A DNA stretch of 64,000 nt from contig NW_020167528.1 in NCBI RefSeq assembly GCF_001641265.1, positions 930,001-994,000 of the forward strand. Direction: 5' to 3'. Under the pieces are notes generated by a model, which worked only from the letters and a program-made list of their open reading frames with translations, did not search any database and was not told the origin of the DNA. The translations under genes and the position numbers were made by a program. This document shows, in pieces, positions 33,708 to 43,721 of the stretch (positions within the stretch are counted from its first letter, which is position 1; the number at the start of each line of letters is the position of its first letter). This stretch comes from Pseudogymnoascus destructans. Lineage: Eukaryota > Ascomycota > Leotiomycetes > Thelebolales > Thelebolaceae.

Positions 33708-34543
33708 GGTTACAACGCACTCTCAGCTCATCTTCTGGATGGCAGAAGGGATACCATATACCATGAGTAGCGAGACTCAATAAAACGGAGAGCTATACGT
33801 ATTGGGATAGTTTAATGTCGTTTTGGTTGGAGACTGATTTGTATGGACGCCCAACTTGCGGTGTTGATGTGAATTCAGCAATGGCGCTTTGCTTCTTACG
33901 GCAAAGTCTTGGCGTAATCTGCAGTATGACGCGCTATAGAAGCTTAAATTACTCTAGCCCATAAACCCCCCATTGATCAGAACACTTTTAGGGAGGCACA
34001 GAGAATATGTTTACCAAGGTATTTACTGAGCACTAATGTCGCACTACTGTTAGTTGACAGTTGACAGTTGTGAACCAAAATATCGCGTCAAAAACTCAAT
34101 CGGCGGCGGCAAAAGACGTTTGAGGCCGTCCATCTGAGACACTGAAACGCAAGGGTGCGTTCCTTACGTCATTGAGCCGCCACCAGTTCGAAGTTTAGTG
34201 ACACAGAGAGAGGAGCACAGCAAACTTCAATGCAACAAGCCATTCAAAAGGTTACACTGCAGTCTGATCTAAGATTGTTGACAAGAATATCATTAATGAA
34301 GACATGTTAAAATGTTAAAAGCACAACTCGGTCTAATATAGCCCTTAACCCCGACACGCCCCTTTTGTGACCCCAACCAACCCCCAATTTACCAGCTACC
34401 GTTCAACTCCAGATACCAGACAATGCCCCAAACAGCGCACAAGGATATGGCCCTGTCTCTCTACCCAGTTAATGTTGCACCAGGTTTATATCCTGTATCC
34501 CCATTGAACCCCCAACTCCACAGCAATGACTCCGTCCTTGCTT
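33708..34543. promoter_or_regulatory. Histidine kinase promoter and UGM 3' region
   Basis: About 840 bp: promoter side of the minus-strand histidine kinase on the left, 3' end of the minus-strand UGM gene on the right. A short direct repeat (TTGACAGTTGACAGTTG near 34053-34070) is visible. No coding sequence was supported. Confidence 0.4.
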
Positions 34544-36588
34544 TCAGGCACCTCTTAACTCCCTGATCACCTCTTTAGCGATGGCTTCTTTGGCCGCGTC
34601 ATCAGATGTACTACCATTCATGCACGAAATGCCATCAATTCCAATTTTCGAATTTCTCAGAGCATTGATGCCGTTCGCGAGGGGACCCAAGTCAGGCCTC
34701 GATCCAGCTTTAGTCGACATGATGTCGACTAATTTCGCGTCTCCAGCAGCGTCTGCTTTATCAGTGGCAGAGTTTCTGAACAGTTGTGCTCCGTCAGTCA
34801 AGCGGCGCTCTTCATTGCGTCTGCCATTTACGAAGTCTGGATAATTCAGCGTCAACTCGACCGCGCCGTTGACAATGTGGTCGGCAGCTTCAACACCAAG
34901 CATAAAGCTATGGTCCTGGTTGCCAACCTCGTATCGCCAACTTCCAAATCTCCCACGGGAGTAGATGCCTTTCGCTTCAAGCGCAGGCAGAAGCTGCTTC
35001 AAGACACCTTCTCGCTCAAGGGAAGGCGTTGGGTAGCCATGGTCAAAACGCCTGTGGTAGGTTGAGACGATTGCATCATCTTCTTTGATCATCTTAGTGT
35101 TTATCAACCCTTGAATCGAGTCTCGGAGCAGATTCTCTTGGTCGACAGGTTTCATAGACGACTCTGAAATCTCAAGCATGATAGACCAGTAGGGTCCGTT
35201 CTGCGGTTCAGTCGACGCTGGCGCGTCACCATTTGCAAGATACTTTGTTCGCAGCTTGACAGACGCGAGTGGCTGATTTCCCGGCGAGTAATTCGAGAAG
35301 ATCGTTGCTCGGTAAAACGGACAAGCGTCTTCGGGGAAGTAGAGCTGAATCCCGTTAAGTTTTGCAGCTCCGAGTAAGATGAGGAACATACCCAGCACTT
35401 GTCCCCAATATTCTCAGGTCTTTCGCCTCGAATCCCAACTCCGATAACGTGCGTGGATGAGTAGAAGAGGTCCTTGCTCATTTTAATCAACCTCTCATCA
35501 GCCATGCTTTCTACAAGCTGATCAACAGCCATGGTGCTAATGAGCCTTTTGTATTTAATCGTGCTGCCGTTTGATATTGTCACAGTTTTGGCAGCGGCGT
35601 CGACCTTCTTTACGCTGCCATGAGAGCCGAATCGAGTCTTCTCCTTCGGCAGCGTGTTTGCGACGCCGATCCAGATGGCACCCGTTCCACCGCGAGCAGG
35701 GAATCGGAAGGTAGAGTTGGGGCCCCAATTCCCGGCCACCTTTTGAAGGATGACATTCTTGGTGACTGTTTTGAGATCCGGGGCCGCAACACGCTCGCCG
35801 AGCCATTGGCATTGCATCTGCAAGAGAGTTAGCAGCCGCGAGGGTATAAGGGTATATAGGACAGCCGCAGCCATACCTTCGTCGTTGGAACCGCCCAGAC
35901 CTTGAAGTTGTATGGCCGCATGAACAGGTCGGCAATGCCAGTGCCCATCATACGAATAATCCATTCATCAAAGTTGGCAGGCTTATTTACAGCAACACGA
36001 GCATCTATAGCAGCATCAATCATCCCATTAATACATCTGACCTGATCATCCTTTGGGAGCACCGAAATATTGTTTTGAAAGGGATATGGGACCCAAAGGT
36101 CTTTGCATCGCACATACGATACGCGTTCGTGAGTGTACCAATCATCCTCCTTTGGAAGCGCTTCATCAATACAGTCGTCAAAGTACTTGTAATGTGAAAA
36201 TATCACATGGCCTCCAACATCGTAAAGCTGCCCTCAAGTTAGCACTGTGTGTAAAATAATAGAACACAATCGCGGGCCGGAGCCAATTAACTTACAAAGC
36301 CTTCCGGTGTGACGTCTGTAGAAGCCAGACCGCCAGGTGTTTCATTTGCGTCCACAATCAACCATGAGGGCCCGTTCTAGCGATAATGTCAGCCACAGCG
36401 GTCGCAACGATGGAGGGGAAGTCGCACAATCTGGTTCAGGCGCTTGGCCGCACCCAGGCCCGTCGGCCCAGCCCCAATAATGAGAATATCGACTTCTCTA
36501 TAAGAACACGTCAGCAATAAGTCGCGGGAGGATCTGTTGATTGTTTATATCAGAGGAGGGCCACCACATACACATCGCCTTTGCTCAT
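34544..36588 (-). CDS. ugmA: UDP-galactopyranose mutase (UGM)
   Basis: This flavoenzyme converts UDP-galactopyranose to UDP-galactofuranose in the cytosol, the precursor for galactomannan and other Galf glycans of the mould wall. Six exons (36572-36588, 36428-36497, 36296-36376, 35877-36227, 35392-35817, 34544-35344) give 581 aa. The FAD-binding IIGAGPTGLGAAKRLNQ starts near residue 11. Other signatures are GGHVIFSHYKYFDD, RMMGTGIADLFMRPYNFKVWAVPTTK, FRFPARGGTG, GDKCWLYFPED, YHRRFDHGYPTPSLEREG and GRFGSWRYEVGNQDHSFMLGVEA. The A. fumigatus enzyme has about 510 residues; this one carries some 70 extra at the C-terminus after VNGRRNEERRL...RNSATDKA. The mutase core is intact. The transporter gene lies divergently 2 kb away. 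Confidence 0.93.
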
Positions 36589-36989
36589 TTTGAATGTGGC
36601 GTTCGTGTCCCAATCAATGCGAGTGATCTTTTCAGCAACTTCAGATGATTGTGTAGCAACATGTAGTCGCTATAGAGAGGAATCAGGAGAGAAATTACTG
36701 AGGAACGGAGATATGGTTCCTAGATGAATCGCGACTGTTGAATCTCGTACCATTCGAGGAGTCATGACGGGCCAGGGCGGTCACGAATAGGCATTAAGGG
36801 TATGTGGTAGGGTAAAGAAGGAAGTGGCGGGGTCGACCAGGATCATGGCCAAAGCTTCCATGTTTGTTGCAGTACGGAGTACAGGTCAGTAGTCTAAAGT
36901 CAGTACTGCACATGTATTTTGAGGTACTCTTGCTATTTCGGGCTGGGCTTGATCCAACTCCGTTCAAAGCAAAAGTGGCGCAGTTCCGT
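36589..36989. promoter_or_regulatory. UGM upstream region
   Basis: Promoter side of the minus-strand UGM gene. It includes the motif TACGGAGTA at 36873-36881. No coding sequence was recognised before the transposase relic begins. Confidence 0.35.
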
Positions 36990-37869
36990 ACAACCTCCTA
37001 GGTCGCTACAAAATTCGACATCAAGTACGAAACTCTACGACGACACATATCGAAGCCGACATCTACAACGCGCAAGCCATATGGAGGACAAAACCGAGTA
37101 TTGACTCCTGCACAAGATGCTGCAATTTGACGATTTATACATGACCAACTCGAGCGCAGTATTCCTGCAAATCGGAGTACGCTGCTACAAGCTGTCGCAG
37201 ACTTGCTTGATGAGACAGGTTACATGATTGGATGCTATCGGTCTACAGATGTAATTGTACCAGTCGGAGTAAAGCAGGTAAGTTAACTCTATTCTAAAGA
37301 GTCCAATACTAACGTACAAAGTGGATTGTAGATAACCCTGATAATCGACTCTCTGTTACTGTCATCGGAACTATAAATGCTAAGGGATATGCACTTCCTA
37401 AGTGTATTATATTACCAGGAAAGCTTCATGTGGAGTCATGATATGATAATCTTGAGCCTGACGCTCTTGTAATCGTTAATGCGGTTGGAATTCAATATCT
37501 GCACCACTTTATTCAACATTCAGCAGCGTACTCATCATGTAATGAGACTTTTGATAGTTGACGGTCACGATTCACATAAAACCGAGCAGTTTATCACAAT
37601 AGCATCAAAAGGCTCTTGATAAAGCAGTCCGGAGTTTTGATTATGAGTATAAACTTCGAACATTCCTCTCTGATCTACCACATATTCGTGGAAGAGAGTA
37701 CAGTACCAGTACAATCACAGTACAGCTGTTTTCAGAGTATCGCGGTACTGTACCCCATAGAACAGTGGAAGCTTCCCTCCGATCGCCTGAGGTCTTCAGC
37801 AAGGGCCGCAAGATCAACCCAAGGATGAACGGACTTTACGTACATAATCGTATGCAGTACGTGGCTTGA
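36990..37869 (+). pseudogene. Decayed pogo/Fot1-type DDE transposase
   Basis: Pieces of a Tc1/mariner-superfamily (pogo/Fot1) transposase can be read in plus-strand frames broken by stops and shifts. First comes an N-terminal HTH part near 37005-37230 (ATKFDIKYETLRRHI, then GQNRVLTPAQDAAI, one TGA, RFIHDQLERSIPANRSTLLQAVADLL). Then the catalytic core near 37320-37610 (RLSVTVIGTINAKGYALPKCIILPGK, a TGA, a frameshift, RLLIVDGHDSHKTEQFI). A C-terminal part follows to TGA 37867-37869 (YEYKLRTFLSDLPHIRGREYSTSTI). LLI-DGH-SH is the second catalytic Asp block of the family. At least two stop codons and two frame changes show it is dead. Terminal inverted repeats were not found, so the element limits are unknown. 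Confidence 0.7.
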
Positions 37870-38604
37870 TTTTCTTTTGCTTCAATCGCAAGACTCCATT
37901 GTGTGGAGGTATGTGTATATCACGGTATACAATCGACAGAGAAGTGGTGCTTGCTCCACGTAATCGCCGTACCAAGATCTGATCATCTGTGGATCTTCTG
38001 GATCTTCAGAGAATCTCCTCGTCTCCCCTTTTGACAACCGTCCTGGCGCAAAAGATAGTTTTTTCAGCCAATTGGTATATTCATGTATTATACCTAGATC
38101 ATCATCTCGCAATCGGACATATCTAGAGCTGTGCTAGGAAGGTGAAAGTGATCCCTTCACCGCCCGGCAGTACACTGCCTCTATTCCCCACCCAGCAACA
38201 TATGAGGCTGTGCTATGGTACTGACTGCCCTCCGCTCTCCAAGTTGCTCTCAGCTCTCCCTCTGTCTGTACCTTCCATGCCAACCAACACCGTCGATCTG
38301 GTAGAGCCATATTTCTCTAGCTCCATAAACCAATCGACCATGCACTTTGCTCACGTACTGCCTTACCTGACGGGCAGAGACGTATGATGAACACCATGGC
38401 ACGTTTTTTATCCATCTCCTATACCTGCCACGCTCTGCCTGCTCTGTGCTCCTTGTTTATCTGGCTCTCACCACAACCACCCCATTTCGCTGCTCGTAAC
38501 GCCCATTGAGTATATATATCCATATCTGCCAAAGCTGCACGAAAGGCCTCCCTCCCAGCGCGTTTGTGCCCCCTTAACCTTGCGCTTTCTCCCAGGGCGC
38601 AACT
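37870..38604. other. Region between transposase relic and transporter gene
   Basis: About 730 bp. A minus-strand open frame at 37882-38112 (76 codons) has no recognised domain and may belong to the decayed element or be chance. From about 38390 the sequence is C/T-rich and is likely the promoter and leader of the transporter gene. Confidence 0.35.
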
Positions 38605-40034
38605 ATGAGTGCGGACGACAGGGCCCCCGATTCTGGAGATGACCCCCGCTTAGAGAAGATCGAGCCATCATTGCCAAGGGTCATTCAGGATGTTAAAGAG
38701 GAAGATACGGACTCTCCGGCGTTACATCCTTCAGTCTATGTTGTGTAAGTATATCCTATTCCCATATCCAATTCTCGTTCGCAAGAGCGTCGCAGTTCAT
38801 AATTTCTAACTTGTCCCCACCCCCAGGATTTGGATCTCGCTGAGCTCCAGCGTCATTCTGTTCAACAAATGGATCCTCGATTCCCAAGAATTCCGTAAAA
38901 CACCCCAATTCAACCTATATCGTTGCAATGGCTAAATCAACCACCCAGGATACCCCGTACTTCTCACAGCATGGCATCTTTTCTTTGCGACGGTAATGAC
39001 GCAGATCATGGCTCGAACGACGACCCTCCTCGATGGACGAAAGAATGTTCGCATGAATACGCGCATGTATATACGGACTATCCTCCCCATAGGGATAGTT
39101 TACAGTCTTAGTCTGATATGCGGAAACCTGACGTATTTATACCTCAGCGTCGCATTCATCCAGATGCTCAAGGTAGGCCCAGGCGCATATCGACAAAATG
39201 AGAGCATTTGCTAACTCGAAGCAGGCGACGACGCCAGTGGCTGTCCTTGTAACGGGCTGGTTCTTCGGGGTTCAAAAGCCCAACATGCGGGTTCTGTTTA
39301 ACGTCTCCTTCATCGTCATCGGTGTCGTCCTAGCCTCGTTCGGAGAGATCAAATTCGTGATGCTCGGGTTCCTCTTCCAATGCGGTGGAATCATGTTCGA
39401 AGCCGTGCGACTCGTCATGGTGCAACGTCTCCTCAACGCCCCTGATTCGAAGATGGACCCACTCGTATCCCTGTACTACTTTGCGCCAGTCTGCACAGTT
39501 TTCAATGGCCTGATCGCATTGGCATGGGAGGTACCGAAAGTCTCAATGGAAGAGGTCCACAAAGTCGGGTTGCTTAACTTCGCCCTCAACGCCATGGTGG
39601 CGTTCGCATTAAACATATCTGTGGTCTTCCTCATCGGAAAGACGTCCTCCCTCGTGCTCACGCTTTGCGGCGTCCTCAAGGATATCCTCCTTGTAGCAGC
39701 CTCAATGATGATCTGGGGCACCATTGTCACGCCCCTCCAGTTTATCGGATATGCCATCGCCCTGGGTGGCCTGGTATACTACAAACTCGGCGGCGAGCAG
39801 GTACGGACACATCTGGAGATGGCCAGCCAGCGTTGGAGATCGATGTCGTCACGCCGCCCGTTCCTGTGGAGGATGCCCATGTTCATCATTGCATTCTGCA
39901 TTGTTTACGCGCTTGTCGATGCCCTAGCTCCTTCATATGCCCCAAAGTATGACCCGGAGAGGGTGTCAGCGGCATACCTGGCGGCGAAGGAGAGGTATAA
40001 GAATGGCGGTGCAAATATCCCCAAAGACGGCTGA
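38605..40034 (+). CDS. TPT/nucleotide-sugar transporter, candidate UDP-galactofuranose carrier
   Basis: This is a multi-pass Golgi-type drug/metabolite transporter of the triose-phosphate-translocator (DUF250) group. Exons 38605-38744, 38827-38894, 38949-39172 and 39225-40034 give 413 aa; donors GTAAGT, GTAAAA, GTAGGC. The N-terminal 48 residues are acidic and cytosolic. About ten helices follow, starting VIWISLSSSVILFNKWIL, with YPVLLTAWHLFFAT, AFIQMLKATTPVAVL, RLVMVQRLL and SSLVLTLCGVLKDILLV, all typical of TPT/NST proteins. It ends with a short hydrophilic tail. In Aspergillus, as I recall, ugmA and the UDP-Galf transporter gene (ugtA/glfB) are neighbours; the divergent position 2 kb from UGM makes this protein a good UgtA candidate, but substrate is inferred from context only. 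Confidence 0.8.
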
Positions 40035-40722
40035 GTCTGAAGGCGCTCGGGTGATCATGCTTGATGCTTTCCCGGGAGGAGCATCACAGGATGGGATAGG
40101 CTTTGTCAGCTTTATATTGACTCCTTAGGTTCATGCACTTGCTGGTTGAGTAATATTGCATCTTGTTTTTGTCGTTTCATGGCGAAAGGATAGAAGGGGG
40201 TTTAAAAGGGAATTTGAGACGCTGGCGCGCAAAATGGGGAGTAAACGGATCTCTTTTGGGAATGGATGGCTGGATGGTGGCAGTGGGAAGACGAGGAGCT
40301 CATAGCCTCTATCTCGTGGCTGGCAAAAGTATATTACTGTAGAAGTACATTCTCACAATAGCACCTGGGCCTAATGTGATTCCGCTGTAATTAATATATA
40401 ACCTTCGTTCGTGCTGTTTCATCCCATAGATTTCAAGTAATGAAAATAGTATTTGTTATCGTTAGGTAAAATGCCTCCTTGGTTAATTCCCATATATCCA
40501 ATATTACAAAGTCGTAAAATACAACCCCGACCAACCCACCCACCCACCCCAAACAATCCCATTCCTAGCACAAGGGTATATGAATATGAATCCATCCATC
40601 GCTCAGACATAACTCATCATCGTAATCATCTCATCAACATCACACTTACAACGCGCCAGCTCCACGTTAGCCGTCAACCCTCCTCCAGTCCAGTCCAGTT
40701 CTATTATCCTGCCTCCCCCCCA
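40035..40722. other. Convergent 3' region transporter/BTB gene
   Basis: About 690 bp between two stop codons. A/T-rich with a CCCACC-rich patch near 40528-40550. The short frames seen are not supported as genes. Confidence 0.4.
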
Positions 40723-42219
40723 TCACTCATTCTCCCAAGCCCAATCATTATGCCCAATCCTCGTACACGTCAAATAACTCACCCCCTCCGCCCCGCCCTG
40801 CAACGTACACCTCATAAGCGGCGCCACCGTCTCCCTCGCCAGCCCCTTCACCTCCTCCACCTTCCCCTCAAATCTCCTCAACGTCTCCCTCGAATACAGC
40901 TCCGGCGTCAGCTTGAGGAAGCGCTTGCACTCCTCGTGCCCTAGATACGCGCTCCGGGAGCTCGATCCGAGGAGGCGGTATACGCGCCCTAAATACGGCA
41001 CGGGGTGGTCGCTGTAGGGAGGCGGCATGCTGGCGCTATTTGCGCTCAATGGCGGCGCGTCGAGGCGCTCGTGGGGGTTGGTGTTTGGGCGGGAGGCTGA
41101 GACGGGTTTGGCGGGGGCAGGAGGGGGGGAAGATGTGTTTTCCGCTAGCCACTCGCGGAACAGCGAGACGGCAAGCCAGTCAACGTAGCTAGTTTGCGGA
41201 CTGACGCGGTCACCGCGGCTGGTTAGGAGAGAGAGGCGGAAAAGGCGTCCCTCGACACCCGCGACGACATCGGCGAGCTCGTCGACTTTATCTTCTATGA
41301 GCTCGACCACTTGTTGCGGGAGTGCCTGGCGGAGGTGCCGCTCGCCGACGGGCCATTGGCCGACGACGTGGATGAGGGCTTCGGCGAAGATGACTTTGGA
41401 GCGGGCCATGTAGCCGAGGCGGAGGTAGGAGGGCGGGTACTTGGCGATTTGCTTGAAGAGGCGGGATTGGAATTGGAGGAGGTGGTGGTCGATGCGCGGG
41501 CCGACTACGATGAGGGCGTCGTACATGTCTGCTAGTGCGAGGAGGGACTTGCATTGGATGTAGGCGTCGGCGATATTAATGGGGTCGAGGGAGGGTGGGT
41601 AGTTGTAGAATATGCGGAAGAGGTTGTCGTAGTCGCGGAGGAGATCCGTGTCTTCTTGCGATAGTGGTGCCGGTGCGGTAATGCTGAGATTGGCAACTGA
41701 GCGGAAGAATGAGGTTGATGAGCTCGGAGGCTTGTTGCGGACTGGCGGGGGTGACATAGGGTTGAAGAGAGACGGCGCAGGAGGGGTTGCCTGCACGAGC
41801 ATGGGAATGTCGCTATTATCGGCCCCCTTATCTAGCTCATAGCGCCAGCGATGTTTCTGAGGCGACGACGATGTCCGGCTCGCATTATCTATATTGCCTC
41901 CGTCCTCCCCGATCCGAGCCAACTCCTTGCTGGCCTCGGTATGCCCACGCGACCATTCCTGGCTTGTACTGGCCTCAAAGAAGCCGGAGCACTGCGTGAG
42001 GATCAAGCGATGGAGGAGATATCTGTTTTCCTTCCCGCCAGCGCTGACGAGGATTTCCACATCGCCCGTGTTCGCGAAGACCGGGAACTCATTTTGTGGG
42101 ACGTATGAGGAGCCGCCGGCTAGTGATCGGTTCTGGCGGCGGTGTCGACTTGAGCGCGAGACGACGGATGAGGGGCCGCGGACGGAGAGGGAACGCGAGG
42201 GCTCCGGCTGTGAGACCAT
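40723..42219 (-). CDS. BTB/POZ domain protein, function unknown
   Basis: A single exon of 498 codons. The N-terminus is Ser/Arg-rich (residues 1-45); then a BTB-type core begins with GDVEILVSAGGKENRYLLHRLILTQCSGFFEAS, the usual strand-helix start of a BTB fold. A long Ser/Pro insert (about 90-180) separates the next part (LLRDYDNLFRIFYNYPPSLDPINIADAYIQCKSLLALADMYD), which resembles the second half of fungal BTB proteins. The C-terminal 200 residues are helical with low-complexity Pro/Ser linkers. BTB proteins often bind cullin-3 or dimerise, but no partner domain is visible. It ends WAWENE. It is a conserved fungal type; the role is unknown. Confidence 0.78.
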   Translation of the reverse strand: MVSQPEPSRSLSVRGPSSVVSRSSRHRRQNRSLAGGSSYVPQNEFPVFANTGDVEILVSAGGKENRYLLHRLILTQCSGFFEASTSQEWSRGHTEASKELARIGEDGGNIDNASRTSSSPQKHRWRYELDKGADNSDIPMLVQATPPAPSLFNPMSPPPVRNKPPSSSTSFFRSVANLSITAPAPLSQEDTDLLRDYDNLFRIFYNYPPSLDPINIADAYIQCKSLLALADMYDALIVVGPRIDHHLLQFQSRLFKQIAKYPPSYLRLGYMARSKVIFAEALIHVVGQWPVGERHLRQALPQQVVELIEDKVDELADVVAGVEGRLFRLSLLTSRGDRVSPQTSYVDWLAVSLFREWLAENTSSPPPAPAKPVSASRPNTNPHERLDAPPLSANSASMPPPYSDHPVPYLGRVYRLLGSSSRSAYLGHEECKRFLKLTPELYSRETLRRFEGKVEEVKGLARETVAPLMRCTLQGGAEGVSYLTCTRIGHNDWAWENE

Positions 42220-43721
42220 TTAGGAGTTTGGGATCTGGTCGACTAAGCAAGCTGCTGTAGTTGAGAAGTAGTCAGCAACGCGTCTTGGGAATGGGCGAGA
42301 GGGATATAGAGGTAGAGGACGCACCCGCTCAGTTATTCTCGCTCAGAAGCTACCATGTGCGCAGAGGGTGCTTCAAAGACGGCAGCGCGATAAGCCCTCA
42401 CACTCGGATCAAAGATCAAAGAACGGCTTTGTTTGAGCGCAAGCGTTCCAGTCCCCCGCAATGAAATTCCGGTAGCCAGAGAGAGACTCAGCAGATTGCG
42501 ATCATGTCTTTGTTATTGTGCTTTATCAACAGTCGTGTAGCGTGCCCGCCGTGTGACGGAAACCTTCGAAGCCCTGAAACTTGTGACGGTAAACAGAGAC
42601 AGGATGATCCAGGTGCCTCCTTTCGCTGCCGCACATGCGCCTCGTTCCGCGATGATTGACTCGCCTTCGATAGTCCCGTTGCCCTGAACTCTCTCTAGAG
42701 CGAATTATAACACGGTCAGTTCTCTTTTCGATGCGGGCCAACTGATTTCTGATGGAAAGGGACTGCTGGGGGCGATATCAATTGTCAGCGAGTCGGGGAG
42801 TCAGAGAGTCAGGGATAGGTCAATTCCAGGTGCTAGGGTAACTTTTCATCGTCCACGAATTGCGAGGCCGAAGCTGGGTCGCGTTGAGCCATGTGCAACA
42901 TGGATGTTTACTTGTGTGGTGGGGGTGGTGGGGGTGGTGGGGGGATGGGCTTTGACTCTGAGAATCGGGACAGTTCAGGCCAATAGACAGGACGTTGGAT
43001 GCCACTTCTATCGGAGGTCTAACCAAACGATTGGAGAGGAAGGAGCGGGTGCCATTCGAACCAAGAGGGGAAACAGAAGGCAAGAGAGGAACCAGTGCCG
43101 AAAACACCGTGCTTTACTACCAAGTAACACGTATATTATATTATACCATACCTTATTGGAGTTGTCGGTATTTTGGCATCGATAGGTTTCTGTCAGATTG
43201 TCTATTTTGGATCTCATATCAGGTCCCATACTCTTCTGCATCTCCATGGTCTACGACGTTCTAAACATCTTCCAATTCCGCCATGGCTCTCCTGTATCAC
43301 TACAGTCTCGGGAACACGACACCTCATATGCGGAACTCCAGCTTTCTATTTTCCCACAGCAAATATGTAGATTTCATCGGAAAATACGTTGTCTAGTCAA
43401 TCGTGTCTCTGATAAGTAAAAAGCACCTCACCCCCCTCCCTCACACTATCCGGCCACTCCATTGCCCTTCCCTTTGCTCCCATGCACATGAAACAATTAT
43501 TCCCAAGTAAGGTATTCGATATACTTCATCTTTCTCAAGGTTGATGATGAATCATGGCCGTTCCACGCCACGCCCCCCACTAAAGATCTACATGAACAAT
43601 TAAAAATAAAATGCTGGACAGACCCAACGCCGCGCTGGCAAATGCTATGTGAGAATGAAAATTCGAATCGTTATGAACTCCCGAGCCGGAGAATATGCTT
43701 TGAAGCAAGACCACCGACCAG
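42220..43721. other. Long intergenic region with a G-rich tract
   Basis: About 1.5 kb: BTB promoter side (42220 to about 42500) and 3' region of the PDK1-type kinase (about 43500-43721). Near 42918-42947 there is a run of G3-G6 blocks (GTGGTGGGGGTGGTGGGGGTGGTGGGGGG) that could form a G-quadruplex. Short frames at 42820-43419 overlap in several frames and are not supported. Confidence 0.4.

Noticed and set aside
34544..40034. A secondary-metabolite or novel defence cluster around UGM
   Set aside because: No polyketide synthase, NRPS, terpene cyclase or pathway regulator is present; the neighbours are ordinary signalling and glycosylation genes.
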